Assembly (NCBI GenBank): GCA_946405105.1
Contig: CAMJFY010000006.1
Location: 1 to 64,000, forward strand
From: an uncultured Caryophanales bacterium
GTDB taxonomy: Bacteria > Bacillota_I > Bacilli_A > Acholeplasmatales > Anaeroplasmataceae
Direction: 5' to 3'
DNA: 64,000 nt
Part shown: in pieces, positions 8,577 through 18,430 of the stretch
Numbering within the stretch: the stretch's first letter is position 1
Layout: every line of letters begins with the position of its first letter
Notes under the pieces: model-generated
Told to the model about the DNA's origin: nothing
Database searches by the model: none
What the model saw: the letters and a program-made list of their open reading frames with translations, nothing else
Program-made: the position numbers and the translations under genes

Positions 8577-8602
8577 TAAAGGCTGATTTCTCAGCCTTTT
8601 TA
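8577..8602 (+). terminator. Terminator of the Gfo/Idh gene
   Basis: AGGCTGA (8580-8586), loop TTTC, TCAGCCT (8591-8597), then TTTT. It lies between convergent genes and has A-rich sequence on its left, so it could also act leftward. Confidence 0.8.
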
Positions 8603-8609
8603 ATTGCAT

Positions 8610-8640
8610 AAAAAAAGAGAATCTCTTTCGAAATTCTCTA
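8610..8640 (-). terminator. Terminator of gdhA
   Basis: Read on the minus strand, AGAGAAT (8639-8633) pairs with ATTCTCT (8622-8616) around a ten-base loop and is followed by a T-run (A-run at 8610-8616 on the plus strand). Confidence 0.75.
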
Positions 8641-8651
8641 ATTTTTATTTA

Positions 8652-10016
<1,365 letters not shown>

Positions 10017-10022
10017 TTATTT

Positions 10023-10043
10023 TTGTGATTATCAATTTCACAA
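10023..10043. promoter_or_regulatory. Inverted repeat TTGTGA-N9-TCACAA in the gdhA leader
   Basis: TTGTGA at 10023-10028 and TCACAA at 10038-10043 form a six-base inverted repeat with nine bases between. It lies just downstream of the inferred gdhA transcription start. The half-sites equal those of Rex operators, but Rex normally has six bases between them, so the binding protein is open. Confidence 0.4.
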
Positions 10044-10052
10044 GACAAGCCC

Positions 10053-10081
10053 ATTTTATAAAAAATCTATCAAAAATTCAA
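10053..10081 (-). promoter_or_regulatory. gdhA promoter
   Basis: On the minus strand, -35 TTGAAT (10081-10076) and -10 TAAAAT (10058-10053) have a 17-base spacer. The start of transcription would be near 10046, giving a leader of about 48 bases. Confidence 0.6.
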
Positions 10082-10185
10082 TACTTTTATCGAAAAAAAT
10101 TTTAAAATTTTAACACTTTACAAAATTTTATAAGTCAAAAATGCCTTTTTTTGAATTTTTTGAATTTTATTCGGCAAAAATTATG

Positions 10186-10194
10186 TGCTATAAT
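10186..10194 (+). promoter_or_regulatory. Extended -10 promoter of gph
   Basis: TGCTATAAT is an extended -10 element (TGN followed by TATAAT, 10189-10194). There is no good -35 hexamer at the usual distance, which is acceptable for extended -10 promoters. It lies 22 bases before the gph start. Confidence 0.5.
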
Positions 10195-10215
10195 TTATTG
10201 AAAAAGGTGATAATA

Positions 10216-10875
10216 ATGATAAAAACAGTAATTTTTGACCTAGATGGAACCATTTTAGATACTATTTATGACCTAAATGCGGCTTTAAATCATACTTTTG
10301 CCGAATTTAATTTGTCAAAAGTAAGTGTTCAAAAAACTAGGGATAATTTAGGTAATGGAATAAAGAGATTAATAGCTGATTCATTAGAATCAAATAATGA
10401 TAATCTATCTATTGATAACCTATTTAATATATTTATGGATTATTATTATAATAATGTTGATGTTTATACAAAGCCATTTGATGGTATTCCTGAATTATTA
10501 AAAGATTTAAAGAAAAAAGGATTCAAGCTTGCGGTAATATCTAATAAAAATATTAAACCTTTATCCTTATTAATAAATAATCATTATCCTAATATATTTA
10601 ATTCTGTTTATGGAGATGGTATGGGATATAAAAGAAAGCCTGACCCTGAGGTAGTATTAAAATGCTTAGAGGATCTAGACACAAAGCCAGCAGAGGCAAT
10701 TTATGTTGGAGATAGTGATATAGATGTTCAAACAGTTAAAAATGTTGGCTGTCATGGTGTATTTGTATCCTACGGATATAGAAGAAAAGAATTATTAGTT
10801 GAAAATGGGGCAAAAATAATCTGTGATAGTGTCAAAGAATTAAAAGAATATTTAAGTAATTTCAATTGTAATTAA
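10216..10875 (+). CDS. gph: HAD-family phosphatase, phosphoglycolate phosphatase-like
   Basis: A 219-residue haloacid-dehalogenase-fold phosphatase. Motif I is FDLDGTILDT at residues 6-15 (nucleophile Asp and acid/base Asp), motif II contains ISNKN near residue 115, and motif III/IV are KRKPDPEV and VGDSDIDVQTVKNVG. The helical cap of type C1 between motifs I and II is seen in Gph and PpaX phosphatases, so either phosphoglycolate or pyrophosphate is a possible substrate. The ATG at 10216 follows AAAAAGGTGA; the longer open frame from 10141 would run across the promoter and is not used. The ytxK-like gene follows 39 bases downstream and has its own promoter. Confidence 0.8.
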   Translation: MIKTVIFDLDGTILDTIYDLNAALNHTFAEFNLSKVSVQKTRDNLGNGIKRLIADSLESNNDNLSIDNLFNIFMDYYYNNVDVYTKPFDGIPELLKDLKKKGFKLAVISNKNIKPLSLLINNHYPNIFNSVYGDGMGYKRKPDPEVVLKCLEDLDTKPAEAIYVGDSDIDVQTVKNVGCHGVFVSYGYRRKELLVENGAKIICDSVKELKEYLSNFNCN

Positions 10876-10894
10876 AATATATTTTTGATATAAT
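10866..10894 (+). promoter_or_regulatory. Promoter of the ytxK-ackA unit
   Basis: -35 TTGTAA (10866-10871), 17-base spacer, -10 TATAAT (10889-10894) with an upstream TGA extension. It starts inside the last codons of gph. Confidence 0.6.
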
Positions 10895-10914
10895 ACTTTG
10901 TGGTGATTATAAGT

Positions 10915-11850
10915 ATGCAAGATGTCAAGATAAACAATCTAGAATTATTCTTTGATTGTGTTGATGAATCTAATAATTTTTTATATGAAGTATTTAGAAA
11001 ACCATATTTTGAATTAATAGAAATGACAGTTAAAAATATTTTAGCTGGAGAAGTACTAACTGAATTTGATAATCCATCAGATTTAAAGAAGCTTAAAAAG
11101 ATTTATGCAAAAATCAAGAATGTTGATTTTTCTGTCGAGGATGTTAGAAAGGCAATGCAATCAATAATCTTAAGAGGCTTTAAGGAGATGAGAATACCAA
11201 ATGGTAATACAACCCCAGATACAATTGGTATTTTTATGGCATACCTTATTACTAAAATATGTCCACAGAAGAATCTATCAATAGTAGATCCACTTTGCGG
11301 TACTGGAAATTTATTATTCACTATTTCTAATTATTTAGATAAAGATTTAGAATTATATGCTTGTGATAATGATTTATGGATGACTAAGCTAACATCTATG
11401 ATGTCTGATTTACTTAATTGTAGAACAGAAATATTTTTACAGGATACATTAAATCTTAATCTATCTAATATGGATGCGGTTGTATTTGATATGCCTCATT
11501 CAGATTATAAGGATAATAAATATTTCCCTTATGATGCAATCTTACATTATAAGAATATGTTAAAGGAAAATGGATGTATAATAGGAATGGTTGAAAATGA
11601 TTTTTTCAACTATGATGCTAATCAGGAATTTAAAAAACAGCTATTAGACGATATGACAATTATAGGTCTAACAGAATTACCTGATGAGATGTTTAAGGCT
11701 GGAAAGCCTAAAATCATTTTAGTTCTTCAAAAGAAAAAATTAAAAGAAGGAACAAAATGCTTTATGGTCAAGCTACCTAATTTCACTGATGTTCATGCAT
11801 TTAATGATGCATTAACAGATATTGAAATGTGGTTTGAGAAGAATAAATAA
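10915..11850 (+). CDS. ytxK: YtxK-like SAM-dependent DNA methyltransferase homologue
   Basis: A 311-residue protein of the N6-adenine methyltransferase fold. The SAM-binding motif I reads VDPLCGTGNLL near residue 125. The usual catalytic motif (N/D)PP(Y/F) is replaced by FDMPHSDY, as in YtxK proteins where this site is also altered, so DNA methylation activity is doubtful. In Bacillus, ytxK lies directly before ackA and the same order is seen here with 20 bases between, which supports the name. The ATG at 10915 is preceded by TGGTGAT; an upstream in-frame ATG-like extension of five codons lacks a ribosome site. No partner restriction enzyme is present nearby. Confidence 0.75.
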   Translation: MQDVKINNLELFFDCVDESNNFLYEVFRKPYFELIEMTVKNILAGEVLTEFDNPSDLKKLKKIYAKIKNVDFSVEDVRKAMQSIILRGFKEMRIPNGNTTPDTIGIFMAYLITKICPQKNLSIVDPLCGTGNLLFTISNYLDKDLELYACDNDLWMTKLTSMMSDLLNCRTEIFLQDTLNLNLSNMDAVVFDMPHSDYKDNKYFPYDAILHYKNMLKENGCIIGMVENDFFNYDANQEFKKQLLDDMTIIGLTELPDEMFKAGKPKIILVLQKKKLKEGTKCFMVKLPNFTDVHAFNDALTDIEMWFEKNK

Positions 11851-11870
11851 ATATTTAAGGAGAAATAATT

Positions 11871-13073
11871 ATGGCAAAAATAATGGCAGTTAACGCTGGT
11901 TCATCATCTATCAAATTCCAATTATTAGAGATGCCAGAGGAAAAGGTAATAGCTTCAGGAGTAATGGAAAGAATTGGTCTTGCTGAAGGTATTTTCACTT
12001 TAAAATATAATGGTAAGAAGGAAGAAACTAATCCAGTATTACCTACACATGCTGAAGGAGTTCAACTTTTATTAGATACATTACTAGACAAGGGAATCGT
12101 TAAATCATTAAACGAGATTTCTGGTGTTGGTCACCGTGTAGTACAAGGTGGAGAATATTTCAAGGATTCAACTTTAGTTGATGGTCCTGATGGAACAGTA
12201 GTTAAGAAGATTGCTGAATTAGCTGATTTAGCACCACTTCATAATCCTGCTCATATCATTGGTATTAAGGCTTTCTATAAGGCTTTACCTAACGTTCCTG
12301 AGGTAGTTGTATTTGATACAGTATTCCATCAAACAATGCCTGAAGAGGCTTATATGTATGCTACACCATATGAGTGGTATGAAAAATACGGAATCAGAAA
12401 ATATGGTGCACATGGTACATCTCATAAGTTCGTATCTCAAAGATGTGCAGAAGTTATGGGTAAGAAGCTAGAAGATACTAAGATTATTGTTTGCCATTTA
12501 GGTAATGGAGCATCTATTTCTGCAGTTGAAGGTGGAAAATGTAAGGATACTTCAATGGGTCTTACACCACTTGAGGGTATTCCTATGGGAACAAGAAGTG
12601 GTAATCTAGATCCAACTGTTGTTTCTTATATTTGTGAAAAAGAAAACAAGACTGCAGCAGAGGTTGTTAACATTTTAAATAAGAAGTCTGGATATTTAGG
12701 TATGTCTGGTCGTTCAAACGATGCTAGAGATGTAACTCAAGGTATGAACGATGGTGATCATAGATGTAAGCTTACATTCGATGTTCAAGCTAAGAGAATC
12801 GTTGACTATATCGCTTCATATTATGTATACATGGGCGGATGTGATGCAATTTGCTTCACAGCTGGTATGGGTGAAAACTTAAAGCATTTAAGATTAAATA
12901 TCGCTAAGCGTCTTGGCGTTTTAGGTGTAAAGATTGATGAAAAATTAAATGATACTTTCTCTGATGAAAGAATTATTTCTACACCAGATTCTAAGATTAA
13001 GCTATATATTATCCCTACAAATGAAGAGGTAATGATTGCTAGAGATACTTTAAGAGTAGCTAATATAAAGTAA
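11871..13073 (+). CDS. ackA: Acetate kinase
   Basis: A 400-residue enzyme that converts acetyl phosphate and ADP to acetate and ATP, the last step of fermentative acetate formation. ASKHA-fold signatures are clear: MAVNAGSSSIKFQLL at the N-terminus, the catalytic-arginine block around GHRVVQGGEYF, the HNPAHIIGI and FDTVFHQTMP blocks, HLGNGASISAV (phosphate binding) and FTAGMGEN near the end. The length is standard. An AAGGAGAAA site precedes the ATG. The phosphotransacetylase gene is not in this window. Acetate formation fits the H2-evolving hydrogenase encoded 4 kb upstream. Confidence 0.98.
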   Translation: MAKIMAVNAGSSSIKFQLLEMPEEKVIASGVMERIGLAEGIFTLKYNGKKEETNPVLPTHAEGVQLLLDTLLDKGIVKSLNEISGVGHRVVQGGEYFKDSTLVDGPDGTVVKKIAELADLAPLHNPAHIIGIKAFYKALPNVPEVVVFDTVFHQTMPEEAYMYATPYEWYEKYGIRKYGAHGTSHKFVSQRCAEVMGKKLEDTKIIVCHLGNGASISAVEGGKCKDTSMGLTPLEGIPMGTRSGNLDPTVVSYICEKENKTAAEVVNILNKKSGYLGMSGRSNDARDVTQGMNDGDHRCKLTFDVQAKRIVDYIASYYVYMGGCDAICFTAGMGENLKHLRLNIAKRLGVLGVKIDEKLNDTFSDERIISTPDSKIKLYIIPTNEEVMIARDTLRVANIK

Positions 13074-13089
13074 TAAAAATTAGAAAAAG

Positions 13090-13117
13090 GCACTAATTTA
13101 GAATTAGTGCTTTTTTA
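13090..13117 (+). terminator. Terminator of ackA
   Basis: GCACTAATT (13090-13098) pairs with AATTAGTGC (13102-13110) around a three-base loop, followed by seven T. Confidence 0.9.
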
Positions 13118-13171
13118 TATAATAAAAAAAAGATATAATAGAAGTGTATTTATAATTAAGAAGGAAGTATT

Positions 13172-14074
13172 ATGAAATCAAAGATTAAGATTATTATAAT
13201 ATCAGCGTTATTAATAGTAAGTGGTGTTCTATTCGGTGTGTTGGCACATAATGGTGTTAAAAAGCCACCATTGAGATTTGATGGCGATATTGATGAAACA
13301 ACTGATGTAATTATTATTGATGATGAGGATGAAATTAAAGCTATTGATGATTATACAGTTAAAGAAGTATTAGGTATTGCACTTGGAAAAGTTACAACAT
13401 GTAATGCCTTTGAGGTAAGAACTACAGGAACATCTACAGCATCAGGTGTTAATGTTAAGATAGCAAATTATCGTATTGTAAAAAATAATGAAGCATTTAT
13501 CGAATGTGTTTCAAAAAGTAGTTTCCTAGATATGGGAACTGCTGGTTCACAAAGATTCTTTTCTAATGGTCAAGTTGCATTAAGAAAGACATCTACTGTT
13601 AGCAATGATGATGTCCCTGTCGCAACATTCGATAATGACAATGTAGAAGTAGTAACTGACGAAGAATATAAAAATAGATATGGTTGGTTACCATATCAAA
13701 TGAATGGTTATATTATTAGTCAAGAAACATATTTAGAAGATCCTACTATGACTAAAAATGATGACAATACATATACAATATTAGTTAAGTTAGATCCTAC
13801 TAGTAATGCAGCATTTTATTATAAGCGTGAAGTAGCAACTAATGCTAATGCTACAAAGGAACCAGTATTCAAAGAAATTCAGTTTGAAATAAAAATTGAT
13901 AGCAACTTCGTTATTACCGAAGTAAAAACACATGAAAAATATGATGTTACTGTTAATGTTATTTGGGAAATGACACAAGAAACAGTTACTGAATGTGTTG
14001 ATACATATAATTATAATAATGTTTCATTTGATGAGACTTTATATAATTATTACAAAGGAAAACTATCAGCATAA
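13172..14074 (+). CDS. Membrane-anchored extracytoplasmic protein, function unknown
   Basis: A 300-residue protein I do not recognise. Residues 5-26 form one hydrophobic segment (IIIISALLIVSGVLFGVLA) after a lysine-rich start, acting either as an uncleaved signal anchor or a signal peptide. There is no lipobox cysteine. Next comes an acidic stretch (DDEDEIKAIDD) and then a predicted beta-rich extracellular part with many Thr, Asn and Val residues. AAGAAGGAAG precedes the ATG, and a TATAAT sits at 13134-13139 just after the ackA terminator. The HD-domain gene follows after 21 bases, so the two may be cotranscribed. It could be a surface or lipid-interacting protein, but there is no direct evidence. 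Confidence 0.6.
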   Translation: MKSKIKIIIISALLIVSGVLFGVLAHNGVKKPPLRFDGDIDETTDVIIIDDEDEIKAIDDYTVKEVLGIALGKVTTCNAFEVRTTGTSTASGVNVKIANYRIVKNNEAFIECVSKSSFLDMGTAGSQRFFSNGQVALRKTSTVSNDDVPVATFDNDNVEVVTDEEYKNRYGWLPYQMNGYIISQETYLEDPTMTKNDDNTYTILVKLDPTSNAAFYYKREVATNANATKEPVFKEIQFEIKIDSNFVITEVKTHEKYDVTVNVIWEMTQETVTECVDTYNYNNVSFDETLYNYYKGKLSA

Positions 14075-14095
14075 ATTATAGGGAGGTAGTAGTTT

Positions 14096-14719
14096 ATGGA
14101 ATATACAAAAATAATGCAATATATCAAAAAGACATTAGAAGATAATGATGCCATTTTAGATAAAAGACATAATCTATCTTTTAGAAATAGATATGAGCAC
14201 TCAGTTAGAGTATTCAAATGGGTAAAGAGACTAAGTGTTGATTATGATGATTTTGATTATGATGTTGCCCTAACTGCTGCCCTATTTCATGATGTAGGCT
14301 ATGCCTATGGTAAGGGAGAACACCATATTGGTTCATCTAAAATATTCTTAGAATATGCCAAAAATGAAGGCTATAGTCAAGATTTTATTGATAAAGTTAA
14401 CTATATTATTATTAATCACTCAGAAAAGAAAATGCTAAAGACTAGCAAGAATCATGAATTTATTGTAGTTCTAGAGGCTGACCTTTTAGATGAGGAAGGA
14501 TCTTTAGGAATTGTATGGGATCTATTATCTGCAGGTCAAAAAAATCCTGATAGTTATCTAGAAGCTATTGGTGAAATTAAAAAGCATTCAAGCCATATTT
14601 TATCCCAAGATTATATGGTTACTCCTACCGCAATAAAGGTATGGGATGAAAAGAAAACATTAGTTAAAGATTTTATTTCACAGCTATATGAAGATTTATT
14701 TTATGAGGAGGAAGAATAA
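14096..14719 (+). CDS. HD-domain phosphohydrolase, uncharacterised
   Basis: A 207-residue cytoplasmic protein with an HD-superfamily metal-binding core. The first histidine is in YEHSVRVFKWVKRL (about residue 35), the HD pair in ALFHDVGYAYG (about 65), further histidines in EHHIGSSKIF and INHSEKK, and the late aspartate in VLEADLLDEEGSLG. This set is that of HD hydrolases acting on nucleotides or phosphorylated metabolites; the substrate is unknown. GGGAGG at 14079-14084 is the ribosome site. Its stop overlaps the start of the nitroreductase gene by one base, so the two are translationally coupled. Confidence 0.75.
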   Translation: MEYTKIMQYIKKTLEDNDAILDKRHNLSFRNRYEHSVRVFKWVKRLSVDYDDFDYDVALTAALFHDVGYAYGKGEHHIGSSKIFLEYAKNEGYSQDFIDKVNYIIINHSEKKMLKTSKNHEFIVVLEADLLDEEGSLGIVWDLLSAGQKNPDSYLEAIGEIKKHSSHILSQDYMVTPTAIKVWDEKKTLVKDFISQLYEDLFYEEEE

Positions 14720-15231
14720 TGAATTCAAAAAAAACATTTGATGAGGTTATTACTGAAAGATTTTCTTGTAGAAATTTTACTGCAGAAAGAATTACTACAG
14801 AAGAATTAAATTATATTTTAGAGGCTGGAAGATTAGCACCAACTGCTAAAAATAAGCAGCCTGAAAGAATAATTGTAATCGAAAATGAAAGCTTATTAGA
14901 AAGATTAAAAGAAGCAACTCCTTGTACATTTGATGCTAAAACTGTATTAGTGGTATGTTATGACAAGAATGAATGCTGGATTAGAAGCAGTGATGCTAAA
15001 TATCATGGCGAAATTGATGCCACTATTTGTGCAACAAATATGATGCTTGCGACTTACGCAATCAATTTAGGTACTACATTTGTTTGTGCATTTAACAATG
15101 AAATATTAAAATCAATATTAGATATTCCTTCAAATATTGAGCCTATTTGTTTATTACCTATAGGATATCCGAAGGAAATTAAGCCACATAATACAAGAGT
15201 GGAATTAGAGGAATTAGTAAGTTATAAATAG
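14719..15231 (+). CDS. Nitroreductase-family FMN oxidoreductase
   Basis: A 170-residue protein of the nitroreductase fold. It has the N-terminal FMN phosphate-binding block [14 protein letters not shown] with the conserved Arg-Ser/Cys-x-Arg pattern (RFSCRNF), the [15 protein letters not shown]-like block ([13 protein letters not shown]), and the C-terminal LPIGYPKE, a typical end motif. It would reduce quinones, nitro compounds or flavins using NAD(P)H. The start overlaps the HD gene stop by one base. trmFO begins nine bases after its stop, so these genes form one run. The physiological substrate cannot be predicted. Confidence 0.85.
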   Translation: MNSKKTFDEVITERFSCRNFTAERITTEELNYILEAGRLAPTAKNKQPERIIVIENESLLERLKEATPCTFDAKTVLVVCYDKNECWIRSSDAKYHGEIDATICATNMMLATYAINLGTTFVCAFNNEILKSILDIPSNIEPICLLPIGYPKEIKPHNTRVELEELVSYK

Positions 15232-15239
15232 AGGTTTTT

Positions 15240-16538
15240 ATGGAAATTAACATTATCGGAGCTGGCCTTGCAGGATGTGAGGCCGTTTGGTATTTATCTA
15301 AGAAGGGACATAAAATTAAATTATATGAAATGCGTCCAAAGAAGATGACACCAGCTCATAAGACTGAAAAATTTGCAGAATTAGTTTGTTCAAATTCACT
15401 AAGAAGTGATTCAATGGAAAATGCCTGCGGAATATTAAAAAAAGAAATGGAAATGCTTGATTCCTTAATTATTAAGGCTGCAAGATTAAACCATGTTGAG
15501 GCCGGAGGAGCTTTAGCTGTAGATAGAGAAGGCTATAGTGAATATGTTACAAATGTAATTAAATCATTACCAAATGTTGAAATTATTTATGATGAGGTAG
15601 ATAAGATAGATGTTAATATTCCAACTATTATTGCTACAGGACCTTTAACATCATCACCACTTTGTGAAGAAATTAAAAGATTATTCGGTTGTGATGATTT
15701 TTATTTTTTTGATGCACAAGCACCAATTATTTATGCTGATTCAATAGACTATAATAAGGTCTATTTAAAGAGTAGATATGATAAAGGAGAAGCATCATAT
15801 TATAATTGTCCAATGACAAAAGAAGAATTTGATAAATTTTATGATGCATTAATAAATGCTGAGGGAGTAGAGCCAAAGGATTTTGAATTAAAGGTATTTG
15901 AAGGCTGTATGCCAGTTGAAATTATGGCAAAAAGAGGACCTCAAACCTTAACATTTGGACCAATGAAGCCAGTAGGCCTAATGACACCAGATGGAAAGAA
16001 GCCATATGCTGTAGTTCAATTAAGACAAGATGATGCAGCTAAAACTATGTATAACCTAGTTGGCTTCCAAACACATTTAAAATTCCCAGAACAAAAAAGA
16101 GTATTTCAAATGATTCCAGGCCTAGAAAATTGTAGATTTGCTAAATATGGAAGAATGCATAAAAATACTTATATTAACGCTCCAGAAATTTTAAATTCAA
16201 CATATCAAACTAAAAAATATCCAAATATATTCTTCGCAGGACAAATAAGTGGAGTAGAGGGCTATGTTGAAAGTGCTGCTTCAGGCATTTATGCTGCAAT
16301 AAATATGGATAGATATTTAACTGGAAAGGAATTAATCACATTACCAGGATCAACAGTAATGGGATCAATGTCTTTATATATATGTAATGCTGCAAAGGAA
16401 GGCTTCCAACCAATGAATGCCAACTTTGGTATTATGAAGGATTTAGATATCCCTCATAAAAAGCACGAAAGAAAGGCATTATATGCTAAAAGAGCATTAG
16501 AGGATATGGAGAAGGAGGTTATTAAGATTGATAAGTGA
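15240..16538 (+). CDS. trmFO: Methylenetetrahydrofolate-tRNA m5U54 methyltransferase TrmFO
   Basis: A 432-residue folate- and FAD-dependent enzyme that makes 5-methyluridine at position 54 of tRNA. The N-terminal dinucleotide-binding motif is [15 protein letters not shown]. The TrmFO blocks [11 protein letters not shown], the cysteine-containing [25 protein letters not shown] and [18 protein letters not shown] are all present, and the length is standard. The gene ends in TGA inside the start region of xerC. The gid(trmFO)-codV(xerC) order is conserved in Firmicutes. Confidence 0.97.
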   Translation: MEINIIGAGLAGCEAVWYLSKKGHKIKLYEMRPKKMTPAHKTEKFAELVCSNSLRSDSMENACGILKKEMEMLDSLIIKAARLNHVEAGGALAVDREGYSEYVTNVIKSLPNVEIIYDEVDKIDVNIPTIIATGPLTSSPLCEEIKRLFGCDDFYFFDAQAPIIYADSIDYNKVYLKSRYDKGEASYYNCPMTKEEFDKFYDALINAEGVEPKDFELKVFEGCMPVEIMAKRGPQTLTFGPMKPVGLMTPDGKKPYAVVQLRQDDAAKTMYNLVGFQTHLKFPEQKRVFQMIPGLENCRFAKYGRMHKNTYINAPEILNSTYQTKKYPNIFFAGQISGVEGYVESAASGIYAAINMDRYLTGKELITLPGSTVMGSMSLYICNAAKEGFQPMNANFGIMKDLDIPHKKHERKALYAKRALEDMEKEVIKIDK

Positions 16539-17469
16539 TGAAGAAGCATTAAATGAATTTATTGTTAATTTAAGAGATGTTAAGAATTATTCATCTAATA
16601 CTATTGATTCATATAATAATGACATCCTAGAATTTAAAAGCTTCCTTAAAACTGAAGGAATGGCAAAGGGTCTAATGTTTATAAGAAATCAAAAGGTTGC
16701 TCAAAATTATGTTTCTTATTTATCAAAAAAGGGCTTAGCCTCAACATCAATCCATAGAAAAATATCTTCTTTATCTAGCTTTTATGATTTTTTAGTAAAT
16801 GAAGAAATGTTTTCTACAAATTTCTTTAAGGATTTAGAGGAGCCAAAGATTCCTAAAAGATTACCGAAGGTAATAACTAATGATGAAATACAAATGCTTA
16901 TGGATTCTTGTGATAAAGAAAATAAGCTAGGCTATAGAAATTATTGTATTCTTGGCTGTCTTTTTGGGTGTGGATTAAGAGTTAGTGAATTATGTAATAT
17001 GGAAATAAAAGATATTGATTTTGTTGAAAGAACAATCAAAATCAATGGTAAAGGAAATAAAGATAGAATTGTAATAATGTATGATGAACTTGCAAAATCA
17101 TTAAAGCATTACATTTCTACATTTAGAGTTGATTTATTATATAATTCAAAAAGCACAGAAAATAGACATGTATTTTTAAATAAAAATGGTACTACCCTAA
17201 CAAGAGTAGGAGTACGAAAAATATTAGAAAAGACAGTATCTGATTGTGGTGAAACATTCCATATATCACCACATATGCTAAGACATAGCTTTGCGACTGC
17301 CTTATTAAATAGAGGAATGGATTTAAGATATGTTCAAGAATTATTAGGACATGAATCATTATCTACAACTCAAATATATACACATGTTGGATATGAAACA
17401 ATTAAAAAGAGCTATACTATAGCTCATCCAAGAGCAATGAAATTAAATGAAAAGAAGGATAAAAAGTAG
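16528..17469 (+). CDS. xerC: Tyrosine recombinase XerC-like
   Basis: A 313-residue site-specific recombinase with an N-terminal SAM-like core-binding domain and a C-terminal catalytic domain. Catalytic residues are visible: Arg in [10 protein letters not shown], His-x-x-Arg in [11 protein letters not shown], His in [11 protein letters not shown] and the nucleophile Tyr in IYTH. It most likely resolves chromosome dimers, as CodV/XerC does, because it follows trmFO as in Bacillus. Translation appears to start at TTG 16528, with AAGGAGGT at 16512-16519 eight bases ahead; no ATG or GTG in the same frame is close, and the frame overlaps trmFO by 11 bases. No phage genes adjoin it, so it is not a prophage integrase. 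Confidence 0.88.
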   Translation: MISDEEALNEFIVNLRDVKNYSSNTIDSYNNDILEFKSFLKTEGMAKGLMFIRNQKVAQNYVSYLSKKGLASTSIHRKISSLSSFYDFLVNEEMFSTNFFKDLEEPKIPKRLPKVITNDEIQMLMDSCDKENKLGYRNYCILGCLFGCGLRVSELCNMEIKDIDFVERTIKINGKGNKDRIVIMYDELAKSLKHYISTFRVDLLYNSKSTENRHVFLNKNGTTLTRVGVRKILEKTVSDCGETFHISPHMLRHSFATALLNRGMDLRYVQELLGHESLSTTQIYTHVGYETIKKSYTIAHPRAMKLNEKKDKK

Positions 17470-17486
17470 ATAATTATTTATTTTTC

Positions 17487-17515
17487 TTGATATAGATTAA
17501 GTAATTTGATATAAT
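17487..17515 (+). promoter_or_regulatory. Promoter of lipoprotein gene 17545
   Basis: -35 TTGATA (17487-17492), 17-base spacer ending in TGA, -10 TATAAT (17510-17515). Confidence 0.65.
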
Positions 17516-17544
17516 TGTTTCGTTCAAAGGAAAAGGTGATTTTT

Positions 17545-18351
17545 GTGAAAAAATTATTTGGATTATTAGGAATGGCCTTTGTTGGTTTAGCAGCTTTAAC
17601 ATCTTGTAAAAGTAATAAGGATTTAACTACTTTAAGAATTGATGAGGTTTCTGATACTAATAAGGCAAACTATAGAATAAATTTTGATGCTGATAATGGA
17701 GATGAAAGCATTAGACTTTTCAATTCTGAGAGAAGCGCAAAGACAACAAGCTATTATGATGTTTATATCTCAAAGGATTACAAAGATAATCTATTATCTT
17801 ATACAATTTCATTAACTGAATTAATGGAAAAGGATGAATCATTAGAGAAGAAGATTAATAAGAAGAAATTTAAATCTATAATTTTCCCATCATTATTCTT
17901 CTCAAATACAGGTACTGAATTATATTCTGATGAGCAAACAGCATTTATTAAAGAAATTTATAATTCTAAATATGGTATTAATTCAACATTTAAGGATGAA
18001 TCAAAGAATATTGTAAAGAATTATGATTTCGGATTTGATATTGATGCTAAGGCGGCATGGGATAGAACATTTAAGACTAATTATGTTACTGAAGCTTACC
18101 TAGCTGGTAATAAAGATATTACATTTAATGTTATCTATTTACCTATTTTCTTAAGAAGAGTTTATAAGGGTAGCACTATTGTTGAAAAATATACATTCTT
18201 ACCTATTAGTGAAGCAGCTTTATTAGATGGAAAGAAAATTGTTGCTCCAAAGGTAAAGGGTGAAAAATATTCATTAGAGGATTATTCAATTACTGCAAAT
18301 ACTGCAGTATTCACATTCTCTGATACTGATCATTTATTAGTAATGGACTAA
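17545..18351 (+). CDS. Lipoprotein of unknown function
   Basis: A 268-residue protein with a bacterial lipoprotein signal: KKLF, a hydrophobic core, and lipobox LTSC at about residues 18-21, so it should be anchored to the outer face of the membrane. I do not recognise the remainder, which is rich in Lys, Asp and Thr and has no catalytic motif. The start is taken as GTG 17545 because AAAAGGTGA lies at 17531-17539; an in-frame ATG at 17515 overlaps the -10 hexamer and is unlikely. It has its own promoter, and a hairpin with T-run overlaps its stop. A second lipoprotein gene follows. Confidence 0.6.
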   Translation: MKKLFGLLGMAFVGLAALTSCKSNKDLTTLRIDEVSDTNKANYRINFDADNGDESIRLFNSERSAKTTSYYDVYISKDYKDNLLSYTISLTELMEKDESLEKKINKKKFKSIIFPSLFFSNTGTELYSDEQTAFIKEIYNSKYGINSTFKDESKNIVKNYDFGFDIDAKAAWDRTFKTNYVTEAYLAGNKDITFNVIYLPIFLRRVYKGSTIVEKYTFLPISEAALLDGKKIVAPKVKGEKYSLEDYSITANTAVFTFSDTDHLLVMD

Positions 18352-18378
18352 GATTTATTCTTAGTCTTTTTCTTTTTA
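18346..18378 (+). terminator. Terminator overlapping the lipoprotein stop codon
   Basis: GACTAAG (18346-18352, including the TAA stop) pairs with CTTAGTC (18360-18366), followed by a T-rich tract. Confidence 0.7.
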
Positions 18379-18430
18379 TTTGACTATTGATATAAATATC
18401 AATTAAAATTAAATAAGGGAGTGATATTTA

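Noticed and set aside
10023-10043. Direct call of a Rex operator for gdhA
   Set aside because: Half-sites fit, but the spacing is nine instead of six bases, so only an unassigned inverted repeat is reported.
10915-11850. Active restriction-modification methylase
   Set aside because: The catalytic NPPY-type motif is replaced by DMPH, no restriction partner is near, and the position before ackA fits the YtxK group.
16528-17469. Tyrosine recombinase as sign of a prophage or integrative element
   Set aside because: It sits directly after trmFO as in normal Firmicutes chromosomes, and no phage, att-like repeat or transfer gene adjoins it.
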